From an uncultured Actinomycetes bacterium (GTDB taxonomy: Bacteria > Actinomycetota > Actinomycetes > S36-B12), in contig CAJXUJ010000003.1 in NCBI GenBank assembly GCA_913061025.1, forward strand, positions 1 to 33,017: a stretch of 33,017 bases of DNA, written 5' to 3'. Position 1 is the first letter of the stretch. The number at the start of each line of letters is the position of its first letter. A program made the translations under genes and the position numbers. Under the pieces are notes generated by a model. The model saw only the letters and a list, made by a program, of their open reading frames with translations. It was not told the origin of the DNA and made no database searches. Of this stretch, positions 1 through 7,613 are shown piece by piece.

Positions 1-1476
1 GAAGCCGATTTCGTGCTGGCAGACAAGAACGCTGTGGCCGTTGCCGAGGCTTTCGTCGATCCGGAACTGATCGAGGTCACCGATCCCGAGGCGACGGGCG
101 CAGCCGCCGACCGAGTGAAGCCGGCCATCGAGGCTGCCAAGGCCGGCAAGTCTGCGGTTCGACTCCTGGCTGGCGATCCGGTTATGGGTTCGACACTTCT
201 CGGTGAAGTTGGTGCTGCGCGCCGAGCGAAGATCGATGTCGAGATCGTGCCGGCCGTCAGCGAGGTCACCGGTGTGCCGGCCTACGCGGGCTTTGGGCTT
301 ACCGGTGGGAAAGCGCGTGAGGTGCGCGTTATCGATGCCGAGGATCCGGGTGTTCGCTGGGACGAGCTGGTGGCGCCGCGGGTCACGGCGGTGTTCCCCT
401 CAGGCGCGAATCACCTCGTGCATATCGCGCGGGCACTACTGGACGCCGGCAAGCCGGACACCACTCCCGTTGCGATCACCCGGGATGGCACGACGGTTGA
501 TCAGCACACCCAGGTGACGACTCTTGCCGACGCTGCTGAGTCGTCGGTCACGCGCCGCACCGGGTTCGTCGTAGTCGGTGAGGTCGTCGAGCAGCGTGAT
601 CGACTCGACTGGTTCGAGCGCAAGGCACTGGTTGGTTGGCGAGTGCTCATTCCGCGCACGCAGGACAACACCGCCGGACTCGTGGCTCGGCTACGTCGGC
701 AGGGTGCGGTGCCGAGTGAGGTTCCGACCATCTCGGTCGAGCCACCCAGGACGCCGCAGCAGGTCGAGCGAGCAGTGCACGGACTCGTCTCTGGTCGCTA
801 CGAGTGGGTGGGCTTCACATCTGCGAACGCGGTTCGCGCAGTGCGGGAAAAGCTCCAGGAATACGGCCTCGATGCGCGCTCCTTCGCAGGCTTGAAGGTT
901 GCCGCGTGCGGTGCCGGCACGGTGGAGTCGCTCATCGAGTTTGGCGTTCGGCCGGACCTGGTTCCCGGTGAGGACCAGAGCACGAGTGGTCTGCTTGAGG
1001 TGTGGCCGCCCTACGACTCACTCCTCGATCCCATTAACAAGGTCTTCCTCCCTCGCGCGGACATCGCGACGGACACCCTCGTTGCGGGGCTGACCGAACT
1101 GGGGTGGGAAGTCGAAGACATCACGGCATTCCGAACAGTCCGCGCGGCCCCGCCGCCGGCGCCGGTTCGCGAGGCGATCAAGACCGGTGGCTTCGACGCC
1201 GTCATGTTCACCTCCAGCAGCACTGTGCGAAACCTCGTGGGAATCGCCGGCAAGCCGCACCAGTCCACGGTGGTCGCCTGCATCGGCCCGAATACCGCAA
1301 AGACAGCCGAAGAGCACGGTCTGCGTGTGGACGTCCTCGCCGAGGACAGCACCCCCGAAGGACTGGCCTCTGCTCTCGCCGATCACGGTCTCGCCCTGCG
1401 TGAGCAGGCCGAGGCTGCGGGAGAGGACGAGTGGCGTCCGAGCAAGAAGAAGGCCGCGGGGCGCCGCAAGTCCTGA
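1..1476 (+). CDS. hemD: SUMT-like / uroporphyrinogen-III synthase fusion (HemD), 5' end cut off by the window
   Basis: The frame is open from base 1, so the GTG at 13 is probably internal and the gene begins upstream. The first ~200 residues look like the C-terminal part of a uroporphyrinogen-III methyltransferase (SUMT/CobA) domain, with LLAGDPVMG near nt 163-189 and VPAYAGFGLT after it. The rest, from about nt 625, is a uroporphyrinogen-III synthase domain (RVLIPR, FTSANAVRAV, LPRADIATDTL, FTSSSTVRNLVGIAGKPH, ACIGPNTAKTA) closely resembling mycobacterial HemD. The synthase closes hydroxymethylbilane into uroporphyrinogen III, the heme/corrin precursor, in the cytosol. The SUMT part lacks the usual GGDPFxFGRG loop, so methyltransferase activity is doubtful. 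The basic tail (KKKAAGRRKS) is unremarkable. By actinobacterial synteny hemA and hemC, and often rex, would lie just upstream; this is inference. Confidence 0.9.
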   Translation, partial: EADFVLADKNAVAVAEAFVDPELIEVTDPEATGAAADRVKPAIEAAKAGKSAVRLLAGDPVMGSTLLGEVGAARRAKIDVEIVPAVSEVTGVPAYAGFGLTGGKAREVRVIDAEDPGVRWDELVAPRVTAVFPSGANHLVHIARALLDAGKPDTTPVAITRDGTTVDQHTQVTTLADAAESSVTRRTGFVVVGEVVEQRDRLDWFERKALVGWRVLIPRTQDNTAGLVARLRRQGAVPSEVPTISVEPPRTPQQVERAVHGLVSGRYEWVGFTSANAVRAVREKLQEYGLDARSFAGLKVAACGAGTVESLIEFGVRPDLVPGEDQSTSGLLEVWPPYDSLLDPINKVFLPRADIATDTLVAGLTELGWEVEDITAFRTVRAAPPPAPVREAIKTGGFDAVMFTSSSTVRNLVGIAGKPHQSTVVACIGPNTAKTAEEHGLRVDVLAEDSTPEGLASALADHGLALREQAEAAGEDEWRPSKKKAAGRRKS

Positions 1477-1505
1477 CCCCAGGACGCATGCGGGAACCGG
1501 TTGCT

Positions 1506-1511
1506 TAGGCT
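1506..1511 (+). promoter_or_regulatory. -10 box (TAGGCT) for a leaderless transcript of the phosphatase/ccs operon
   Basis: TAGGCT fits the TANNNT -10 pattern and lies exactly 6 nt (CAGAGC) before the GTG at 1518, so transcription would start at or next to the start codon. There is no Shine-Dalgarno sequence before the GTG, which agrees with leaderless initiation, common in actinobacteria. No convincing -35 is visible. Confidence 0.5.
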
Positions 1512-1517
1512 CAGAGC

Positions 1518-2162
1518 GTGAGTGATCAAAGAAGCGTCGTCCATCTGCTTCGGCACGGGGAAGTGCACAATCCAGAAGGCGTTCTCTACGGACGGCTGCC
1601 CGGGTATCGGCTCTCCGAACGCGGCGAGCAGATGGCTGAGATGGCTGCCGAAGCCCTGTCTGGGCACGACATCGCTGCCGTCATCGCTTCACCGATGGAG
1701 CGTGCGCAGCAGACCGCCGAGCCCATTGCGCGGGTGCATGGGACGTCGATCATCACCGAGCCACTAGCGATCGAGGCGGACAACGTCTTCGAAGGTCAGC
1801 GTGTCAGCGTCGGTGACGGCGTGCTGAAGCAACCGCGTACCTGGCGTCATCTGTGGAATCCATTCCAGCCCAGTTGGGGCGAGCCCTACAACGACGTCGC
1901 CGCGCGTATGCGTGAAGCTATCGAGAACGCTCGTCGAAGTGCCGATGGCCGCGAGGCCGTCTTGGTCAGTCACCAACTACCCATCTGGATCGCTCGTTTG
2001 GACGCCGAGGGGCGCCGGCTCTGGCACGACCCTCGGTCACGGCAGTGCACCCTTGCGTCACTCACGTCGTTGACGTTCGAAGGCGATCAGTTGATGTCTA
2101 TCGCGTACACCGAGCCGGCTCGGGCACTCCTCCCCGGCGCCAGCCCCATCGCCGGCGCATGA
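1518..2162 (+). CDS. histidine phosphatase family protein (phosphoglycerate mutase-like)
   Basis: A 214-residue protein of the histidine phosphatase superfamily. The phospho-acceptor motif RHG is at residues 12-14 (His13) in HLLRHGEVHNPEGVLYGR; Arg62 follows the conserved ASP, and the second catalytic His (H152) is in LVSHQLPIW. The substrate cannot be read from sequence. Family members act on phosphosugars, nucleotides or other small phosphates, and the phosphoglycerate mutase name is often only a family label. It starts with GTG, placed by the -10 box 6 nt upstream. It lies 3 nt before the tlpA-like gene and heads the cytochrome c maturation operon, as does its counterpart Rv0525 in Mycobacterium tuberculosis. 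A role in heme or cytochrome maturation is suggested by context only. Confidence 0.87.
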   Translation: MSDQRSVVHLLRHGEVHNPEGVLYGRLPGYRLSERGEQMAEMAAEALSGHDIAAVIASPMERAQQTAEPIARVHGTSIITEPLAIEADNVFEGQRVSVGDGVLKQPRTWRHLWNPFQPSWGEPYNDVAARMREAIENARRSADGREAVLVSHQLPIWIARLDAEGRRLWHDPRSRQCTLASLTSLTFEGDQLMSIAYTEPARALLPGASPIAGA

Positions 2163-2165
2163 CGC

Positions 2166-2741
2166 ATGCGCAGACTCCTTCCCCTTCTCCTGGCGACCTT
2201 GCTCGTGAGCGCGTGCACAAGCGCCAGCGGAGCCGGTAGCGGGAGTTCCCCGGGCTCGGATTCCGGGTTCGTCGGCGGCGATGGGTCGATCGTGGTCGTC
2301 GAGCCCTCGCAGCGGGTCGCGGCCCCGAACATCGAGGCCACCACGCTGGACCAAGAACCCTTCGATCTCACCGACTACCGGGGTCAGGTGGTGGTGCTCA
2401 ACGTGTGGGCCTCGTGGTGCGCCCCCTGTCGAGCCGAGGCACCCGAACTCGAGGAGGTGTGGCAAGAACAGCGGGATCAGGGCGTGCAGTTCGTCGGGTT
2501 GAACACGCGCGACTCGGCCGTTGCTGCGCAGCGCTTTGTCGATTCCATGGGACTGACGTTTCCCAGCATCGAGGATCCCGATGGCCGCATTCAACTGTTG
2601 TTCTCCGATTCCCTTCCACCACAGGCGATTCCTTCCACGGTGGTAATCGACGAGCAGGGCCGTGTGGCAGGACGAATCCTCGGAAAGGCGAGCGCTGCAA
2701 CCCTGCGTGGGGTGATCGACGAGGTGAGCAGCGGTGGGTGA
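2166..2741 (+). CDS. TlpA/ResA-like thiol-disulfide oxidoreductase lipoprotein
   Basis: A 191-residue membrane-anchored thioredoxin-fold protein. It has a lipoprotein signal peptide (MRRLLPLLLATLLVSAC) with lipobox Cys17, then a Gly/Ser-rich linker to about residue 40, then an AhpC/TSA-Redoxin type domain. The redox motif WCAPC places the cysteines at 85 and 88, and the cis-proline is P156 in AIPSTVV. ResA/TlpA proteins reduce the CXXCH disulfide of apocytochrome c outside the membrane so that heme can be attached. It lies 3 nt after the phosphatase gene and overlaps ccdA by 8 nt, so the two are probably translationally coupled. CcdA would supply its electrons. It is likely the System II apocytochrome reductase; a more general extracytoplasmic thiol reductase is the alternative. 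Confidence 0.9.
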   Translation: MRRLLPLLLATLLVSACTSASGAGSGSSPGSDSGFVGGDGSIVVVEPSQRVAAPNIEATTLDQEPFDLTDYRGQVVVLNVWASWCAPCRAEAPELEEVWQEQRDQGVQFVGLNTRDSAVAAQRFVDSMGLTFPSIEDPDGRIQLLFSDSLPPQAIPSTVVIDEQGRVAGRILGKASAATLRGVIDEVSSGG

Positions 2742-3480
2742 TGTCGGCACCCTGGTCACCAGCGGCTCGTTGCTCATCGCGATTCCGATTGCTCTTGCCG
2801 CTGGACTCGTCGCCTTCCTCAGCCCCTGCGTTCTGCCGCTTGCACCCGGCTACGTCTCGTACGTCACCGGTCTAACCGGAGCGGAACTCGCCACCGGGAA
2901 CCGTCGCTCCCGGGTGCTCTTGGGCAGCGTCCTGTTCGTCCTGGGCTTCAGCGTGGTGTTCGTCTCCTACGGAGCCCTCTTCGGGGGATTGGGGTCGGCC
3001 CTTCTGCGGTACGAGGACATCATTACCCGAGTCATGGGCGTGCTCGTCATCGCGATGGGGCTGGCCTTCATGGGTGTGGTTCCGTGGTTCCAACGTGAAT
3101 ATCGAATGATGCGTGCTCCGACCTGGGGATTGGCCGGTGCGCCACTTTTGGGCTTGCTGTTCGGTCTCGGCTGGACTCCGTGCATCGGACCGACGCTGAC
3201 GGCTGTCCAATCTCTCGCCCTGGCCGAGGCCAGTGCCCTCCGCGGCGCGATCCTTTCGTTCGCCTACTGCATCGGACTCGGACTACCGTTCATCGCCTTC
3301 GGACTACTCATCGATCGTGCTGCGCGTGCGACGGCATTCATTCGCCGGCACTATGCATGGATTATGCGAATCGGTGGCGGAATGCTCGTAGTGGTCGGCG
3401 TGCTGCTGGTCACGGGCTTGTGGTTGGACTTCACCATTTGGCTGCGGGTTTCCATCCCAGGATTCGAGACGGCCCTATGA
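2734..3480 (+). CDS. ccdA: CcdA-type cytochrome c biogenesis transmembrane protein
   Basis: A 248-residue polytopic membrane protein of the CcdA/DsbD transmembrane family with about six hydrophobic segments. The two electron-carrying cysteines are C32 in FLSPCVLPLAPGY and C150 in GWTPCIGPTL, each in the conserved proline context. CcdA passes reducing equivalents from cytosolic thioredoxin across the membrane to extracytoplasmic thioredoxin-like proteins such as the upstream TlpA-like lipoprotein. It starts at a GTG 8 nt inside the upstream gene, and its stop overlaps the resB start in an ATGA (3477-3480). The order tlpA-ccdA-resB-ccsB is the standard actinobacterial System II cluster. Confidence 0.93.
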   Translation: MGDVGTLVTSGSLLIAIPIALAAGLVAFLSPCVLPLAPGYVSYVTGLTGAELATGNRRSRVLLGSVLFVLGFSVVFVSYGALFGGLGSALLRYEDIITRVMGVLVIAMGLAFMGVVPWFQREYRMMRAPTWGLAGAPLLGLLFGLGWTPCIGPTLTAVQSLALAEASALRGAILSFAYCIGLGLPFIAFGLLIDRAARATAFIRRHYAWIMRIGGGMLVVVGVLLVTGLWLDFTIWLRVSIPGFETAL

Positions 3481-5006
3481 GCACCGTTCGGACCGAGACC
3501 CCCGCCCCACCGATGGATTCGCAGGGCTTCGCGAGGTGGGCCTGGCGGCAGTTGACGAGCATGCGTGTCGCGCTGATCCTGCTCTTCGCTCTCGCGGTGG
3601 CGAGTATTCCCGGCTCGATCCTGCCCCAACGAGGCAACAACCCACTTCTCGTGGACGAGTGGTTGGCCGAACGCCCCACGCTGGGTCCCATCCTCGATTC
3701 GGCCGGGTTCTTCGATGTGTACGGAGCACCGTGGTTCGCGGCGGTCTACCTGCTGCTGTTCATCTCGCTCATCGGCTGCGTCCTCCCGCGAGTGGGCCAC
3801 CACTGGCGGGCGATGCGAGGTCAGCCTCCGGCTGCGCCCCGAAACCTGGACCGGATGCAGGCGTTCACGTCGCAGAACGTGCCGGATGCTCCAGCGGATG
3901 TCATCGCCCGGGTAGAGACGGAATTGCGACGCCGGCATTGGCGGGTGCGGAGCTCTGATGACTGGATTTCGGCGGAAAAGGGGTACCTCCGCGAGACGGG
4001 AAACCTGGTCTTCCACCTCGCATTGGTCTTGATCCTCGTAGCAGTGGCTGCCGGCGGTCTCTTCGGCTGGCGAGGGAACGTGATCGTGAAAGAGGGCAGC
4101 GGTTTCTCCAACACGCTCACGCAGTACGACGCCTGGGGCGGCGGACGTCTTGCTTCCGCCGATTCGATACCTCCCTTCTCCTTCACTCTCGATGACTTTG
4201 CCGTCGAATTCGAACGCGGAGAAGCTCAGCGTGGGGCGCCGCGCTTGTTTGAGGCCCGGGTAGCGCTGCAGTCGGAGCCGCAGGGTGCCGTCACCGAAGA
4301 GGTGATCCAGGTCAACTACCCCATTTCGATCGCGGGGGCAAAGGTGTTCCTTGTTGGTCATGGGTACGCGCCAACGTTCATCGTTCGGGATGCACAGGGC
4401 GAGGTGGTCTTTGACGACGAGGTCGTGTTCCTCCCGCAGGATGGAAATTTCACCTCGACCGGTGTGATCAAGGTTCCCGACTCGACACCGCAGTTGGGCT
4501 TCCAGGGGATCTTCCTGCCCACCTCCGCGCTTGACGACGTCCGCGGACCGCACTCGATCTTCCCCGATGCTGACGATCCGTCGGTCTTCCTCTCAGCATG
4601 GGAAGGGGATCTGGGTCTGGACTCGGGTATTCCGCAAAGCATCTACACGCTCAAGACCGATCAGATGGAACAGATCGGATTGCGTGCGCTCGTGCCAGGC
4701 CAGGTCTGGGAATTCCCGCAGGGGGAGATCGAGTTCACCGGTTGGCAGCGGTGGTCCTCGTTCCAGATCGCATTCGATCCCGGTAAGGAAGCCGCCTTGA
4801 TCGCCTCGGTCCTGGCCATGGCCGGGCTCATGGTGTCGCTGTTCGTGCGTCGTCGTCGCGTGTGGGTGCGAACGCGGCCGGACGATGGGGGAAGTACGCT
4901 CGTAAGCATCGCTGGATTGAGTAAAAGCGAGGCCGGTGACGTCTCGGACGATGTTCGTGAGCTCACTCGGATCGTGACGAAAGAGGAGGGCGAAGGCAGA
5001 CCATGA
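3477..5006 (+). CDS. resB: ResB (Ccs1) cytochrome c biogenesis protein
   Basis: A 509-residue membrane protein, half of the ResB-CcsB heme export/ligation complex (System II). Hydrophobic segments lie at about 30-47, 86-104 and 175-198, and a fourth near the C-terminus precedes a run of arginines; the large region between the third and fourth is the extracytoplasmic ResB domain. Family signatures include SIPGSILPQRG near the first segment and GNLVFHLALVLILVAVA in the third. The frame is open upstream to 3180, but the ATG at 3477 overlaps the ccdA stop (ATGA) and gives the usual N-terminus, so I use it. Its stop overlaps the ccsB start by 4 nt. Confidence 0.92.
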   Translation: MSTVRTETPAPPMDSQGFARWAWRQLTSMRVALILLFALAVASIPGSILPQRGNNPLLVDEWLAERPTLGPILDSAGFFDVYGAPWFAAVYLLLFISLIGCVLPRVGHHWRAMRGQPPAAPRNLDRMQAFTSQNVPDAPADVIARVETELRRRHWRVRSSDDWISAEKGYLRETGNLVFHLALVLILVAVAAGGLFGWRGNVIVKEGSGFSNTLTQYDAWGGGRLASADSIPPFSFTLDDFAVEFERGEAQRGAPRLFEARVALQSEPQGAVTEEVIQVNYPISIAGAKVFLVGHGYAPTFIVRDAQGEVVFDDEVVFLPQDGNFTSTGVIKVPDSTPQLGFQGIFLPTSALDDVRGPHSIFPDADDPSVFLSAWEGDLGLDSGIPQSIYTLKTDQMEQIGLRALVPGQVWEFPQGEIEFTGWQRWSSFQIAFDPGKEAALIASVLAMAGLMVSLFVRRRRVWVRTRPDDGGSTLVSIAGLSKSEAGDVSDDVRELTRIVTKEEGEGRP

Positions 5007-5986
5007 CCACCGGTACTTCGATGGGTTTGGCAGAAGCGAGCAACGCTGCCATCTACGCGACGATGGTGACCCTCACGATCGCCATGGTCCTGTTCGCCGC
5101 CTCGTTCGCCAGTGGTCGTCGTCGGCAGACGTCGCAGGTCGTCGCCCAGCAGCGCGCGGTCAGTGCTGGTGGTGCTGACGGTTCAGATGGAGGAGTCGCA
5201 GTACTGGATCGACCCGAGTCCTCTGAATCGATCGATCCCGGTCGCCGACTGGCCAATGTCGCGATGTCCCTCACCTGGCTGGCAACGGGTCTCCTCACCG
5301 TCGCCCTCGTCCTTCGCGGAGTGTGGGCTGGTCGAGTGCCGTGGGGAAACATGTACGAGTTCTCCATCAGCTCTGCGTGGGGTGTTCTGGTTGTCTTCCT
5401 CGCGTTGTCGACCCGGCGCGATCTGCGTTGGCTGGGGCTCTTCGTTGTCGCACCTGCGCTGCTCACCCTCGGCCTCGCCGTCACCGTTCTCTACACCGAG
5501 GCTGCGCAACTCGTACCCGCGTTGAAGTCCTACTGGCTGGTGATCCACGTGTCCGCGGCCATCATCTGCGCGGGAGCGTTCACCGTGGCTGCGTCGTCGG
5601 CGGCACTGTCCATCGTTCAGTCCCGACGTGAAGCCAGTGGACGGCAATGGGTGGGTCCGCTAGCCAATGTTCCGGACGCCGAGCGGCTGCAAACCTTCAC
5701 CAGTCGCATCATCGCTTTCGCATTCCCGCTGTGGACCTTCGCCGTGATCGCCGGAGCCATCTGGGCGGAGAACGCCTGGGGTCGCTACTGGGGCTGGGAC
5801 CCCAAGGAGACGTGGGCGTTCATCACGTGGGTTGTGTACGCCGCCTACCTACATGCGCGCTCGACAGCCGGCTGGCGTGGGAACCGTGCTTCCTGGATCG
5901 CGATTCTCGGATTGGTGACGTTCCTTATCAACTATTTCGGCGTGAACATCTTCGTCAACAGTCTGCATTCCTACGCCGGCCTGTAG
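5003..5986 (+). CDS. ccsB: CcsB/CcsA (ResC) cytochrome c-type biogenesis protein
   Basis: A 327-residue multi-spanning membrane protein of the heme-handling CcsA/CcmC/CcmF family. The tryptophan-rich WWD motif spans about residues 254-276 (ENAWGRYWGWDPKETWAF), and candidate heme-ligand histidines are H182, H284 and H322 in flanking segments. VPWGNMYEFS at 112-121 is another family signature. With ResB it moves heme across the membrane and joins it to apocytochrome c. A poorly conserved hydrophilic stretch (about 38-82) separates the first and second membrane segments. It starts with an ATG overlapping the resB stop (ATGA), and its stop lies 9 nt from the stop of the opposing PLDc_N gene. It is the last gene of the System II operon. 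Confidence 0.94.
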   Translation: MTTGTSMGLAEASNAAIYATMVTLTIAMVLFAASFASGRRRQTSQVVAQQRAVSAGGADGSDGGVAVLDRPESSESIDPGRRLANVAMSLTWLATGLLTVALVLRGVWAGRVPWGNMYEFSISSAWGVLVVFLALSTRRDLRWLGLFVVAPALLTLGLAVTVLYTEAAQLVPALKSYWLVIHVSAAIICAGAFTVAASSAALSIVQSRREASGRQWVGPLANVPDAERLQTFTSRIIAFAFPLWTFAVIAGAIWAENAWGRYWGWDPKETWAFITWVVYAAYLHARSTAGWRGNRASWIAILGLVTFLINYFGVNIFVNSLHSYAGL

Positions 5987-5996
5987 GTCGGCCGGC
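5975..5996. terminator. GC-rich hairpin between the convergent ccsB and PLDc_N genes, possible bidirectional terminator
   Basis: GCCGGCC (5975-5981) and GGCCGGC (5990-5996) form a perfect 7-bp stem around the 8-nt loop TGTAGGTC. It covers the end of ccsB and touches the stop of the opposing gene. No T-tract follows on either strand, so if it terminates transcription it is not a classical intrinsic terminator. Confidence 0.35.
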
Positions 5997-6301
5997 TAAC
6001 TCGCTTCTCCCCGGCGCTTGCGCATTTTCTTGCTCCAGACGTCGTCGTCCAGCTTGCGCAGGAACCGTGGATCGTCATCGGGTGCGACCGGGCCACGCTT
6101 GCGGAAGAAGCCGCCGTTTTCGGGCCACGGACGGCCGAGCAGCAGCCACAGGCCTCCGCCGAGGAGTGGCAGCACGAGAACCAGGACGAGCCACAACCAC
6201 TTGGGCAATGTGCGTGTCTGCGACTTGGGCGTGCGAGCCACATCGATGACGAAATAGATGTAGAGCGCCACCGCTAACAGGACGAGGACTACACGAAGCA
6301 T
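5996..6301 (-). CDS. PLDc_N (phospholipase D N-terminal-like) small membrane protein
   Basis: A 101-residue protein with a first transmembrane segment (about residues 2-22, VVLVLLAVALYIYFVIDV), a short polar loop (ARTPKSQTRTLPKW), a second segment (about 37-56, ending LLGGGLWLLLGRPWP) and a charged tail. This two-helix hairpin with the GxxxWLLxGRP ending is the PLDc_N domain, found N-terminal in cardiolipin synthases and on its own in many actinobacteria. The function of stand-alone versions is unknown and no catalytic phospholipase motif is present. Homologues commonly sit between the ccs and men genes in actinomycetes, so the context is conserved. It is transcribed divergently from the DUF4229 gene. 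A TACCAT box lies 9 nt upstream of the ATG on its strand. Confidence 0.8.
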   Translation of the reverse strand: MLRVVLVLLAVALYIYFVIDVARTPKSQTRTLPKWLWLVLVLVLPLLGGGLWLLLGRPWPENGGFFRKRGPVAPDDDPRFLRKLDDDVWSKKMRKRRGEAS

Positions 6302-6374
6302 GGTCCGGTAATGGTAACCGTGGTCGGTGGTTCCGCTCGCCTCCCGTGACCGGATCCCGACGGGCCTTGCTCGG

Positions 6375-6380
6375 TACGGT
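6375..6380 (+). promoter_or_regulatory. -10 box (TACGGT) placing the DUF4229 start at GTG 6387
   Basis: TACGGT matches TANNNT and is followed by 6 nt (GGGCAG) and then an in-frame GTG at 6387. The same geometry recurs at several genes in this window and supports a leaderless start here rather than at the upstream GTG at 6327. Confidence 0.45.
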
Positions 6381-6386
6381 GGGCAG

Positions 6387-6863
6387 GTGGAGTCATCGCC
6401 CCCGGGAACACCCCTTCCAACGCCACCGCGCCGCTCAGGGTTCGCCGCGATCCTCGTCTACACGGGTATGCGGGTCGGTCTCTTCCTTGCGGTGTGGTTG
6501 TTGCTGCAGTTGGTGACTCCGCTGCGCGGCCTGTGGGCCGCGTTGGTCGCGATCCTGGCGTCGGGTCTGATCAGCATCTTTGTCCTGAACCGACAACGCT
6601 CGGCGATGAGCGCCGTCGTCGGTCGCTTCTTCGGTGGAATCAACGCTCGTATCGACGCCGCTTCGCGGGCCGAGGATGACGACGAATTCGACGAGGGGGC
6701 GCTACAGAACTGGGATAACCAGGCCGAGCGACAGAGCGATGGCGTAGACCGAGACGAGTTGTCCCGTAGCGACGAGAGCGGGGATGAGTCCCGGTCCCCG
6801 GGTTCTGCTCATGACGATTCGCCAAGGCCGCCAGGCCCAGGGGAGGGCAACGAGTCCCAGTAG
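6387..6863 (+). CDS. DUF4229 domain membrane protein with a C-terminal tail read through antisense to menA
   Basis: About 158 residues from the GTG at 6387; the frame is open to a GTG at 6327, but the -10 box 6 nt before 6387 favours the shorter form. The core (about residues 20-90) has two hydrophobic segments (GMRVGLFLAVWLLLQLV and WAALVAILASGLISIFVL) followed by basic NRQRSAM and FFGGINARIDAA, the DUF4229 pattern known mainly from actinobacteria. Its function is unknown. The last ~54 residues are low-complexity and rich in Asp, Ser, Glu and Pro, and they are encoded opposite the 3' end of menA (6702-6863). That tail is probably a by-product of a lost stop codon. Family members often neighbour menA. 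Confidence 0.75.
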   Translation: MESSPPGTPLPTPPRRSGFAAILVYTGMRVGLFLAVWLLLQLVTPLRGLWAALVAILASGLISIFVLNRQRSAMSAVVGRFFGGINARIDAASRAEDDDEFDEGALQNWDNQAERQSDGVDRDELSRSDESGDESRSPGSAHDDSPRPPGPGEGNESQ

Positions 6864-7613
6864 CACCCATGGTCCTGCGGTGAATGCCATCGCGACGATC
6901 ATGGCGAAGGCGACGGCCAGCAGCGCCGCGAAAAAGGCTCGGGTGCGCGAATCTCCGAGCCGAACGGCGAGCGTTCTCTTGCCGGACTCGGTATCGGACG
7001 GAATGTCCCGAAGATTGTTCGTCACCAGAATCGCGCAGATCAAAACGCCGATGCCGATGCTCGCGAGCACTGCGGTGACATTGATCGAACCCACCTGTAC
7101 GTACATGGTTCCCAGCACCGGGACGAGTCCAAAAAAGACAAAAACGAAGACCTCGCCCCAACCTGCGTACCCGTAGGGACGCGAGCCGCCCGTGTAGAAC
7201 CAGGCAGCTGCTATCGAAGCCGCGCCGACCAGGAGTAACCACCAGTAGCCGGAGAGTGCAACGAGGGTCAGGCCACTGAGAGCCGCGATGCCGAAGCACA
7301 CGAAGGCGGCGTTACGCACTTTCGACGGTTGGGCGATTCCCTGACCCACCAGTCGAATCGGGCCAACGCGCCGCTCATCGGTGCCGCGGATGCCATCGCT
7401 GTAGTCGTTCGCGTAATTGACGCCTATCTGCAACGCCAACGCGACGATAAGTGCGAGCGCAGCGCGCAGGGGGATCCATCCGGTGCCCGCCAGCGCCGTA
7501 CCGATGACGACGGGAGCAAGAGCAGCGGGAAGCGTTCGTGGTCGAGCGCCAGCCCACCACTGGGAAAGCGTCGGTGTGCCGGGGGAGCCGCCCAGCGGTC
7601 GCGAGGTCGTCAC
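6702..7613 (-). CDS. menA: 1,4-dihydroxy-2-naphthoate polyprenyltransferase MenA
   Basis: A 303-residue UbiA-family membrane prenyltransferase with about eight or nine hydrophobic segments. It joins a polyprenyl diphosphate to 1,4-dihydroxy-2-naphthoate to form demethylmenaquinone. The first Asp-rich motif is NYANDYSDGIRGTD at 66-79 and the second is NNLRDIPSDTESGKR at 200-214; both bind the Mg-diphosphate. ARPRTLPAALAPV near the N-terminus is typical of MenA rather than UbiA. It starts with a GTG overlapping the menE stop by 4 nt, so the two are coupled. The polyprenyl synthase at 31780 is the likely source of its prenyl donor. Its 3' end overlaps the convergent DUF4229 gene by 162 nt. Confidence 0.95.
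   Translation of the reverse strand: MTTSRPLGGSPGTPTLSQWWAGARPRTLPAALAPVVIGTALAGTGWIPLRAALALIVALALQIGVNYANDYSDGIRGTDERRVGPIRLVGQGIAQPSKVRNAAFVCFGIAALSGLTLVALSGYWWLLLVGAASIAAAWFYTGGSRPYGYAGWGEVFVFVFFGLVPVLGTMYVQVGSINVTAVLASIGIGVLICAILVTNNLRDIPSDTESGKRTLAVRLGDSRTRAFFAALLAVAFAMIVAMAFTAGPWVLLGLVALPWAWRPWRIVMSRTRGPGLIPALVATGQLVSVYAIALSLGLVIPVL

Noticed and set aside
3180..3476. N-terminal extension of resB by 99 codons
   Set aside because: It overlaps ccdA in another frame; the ATGA overlap at 3477 gives the normal ResB N-terminus.
3351..4553. 400-codon open frame on the minus strand
   Set aside because: It is opposite resB and the end of ccdA; the composition is Arg/Pro/His-rich as expected for an antisense high-GC frame.
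5003..5986. ccsB as a heme exporter CcmC of System I
   Set aside because: The linked ResB, CcdA and TlpA-like proteins and the absence of ccmA, B, D, E and F genes show System II.
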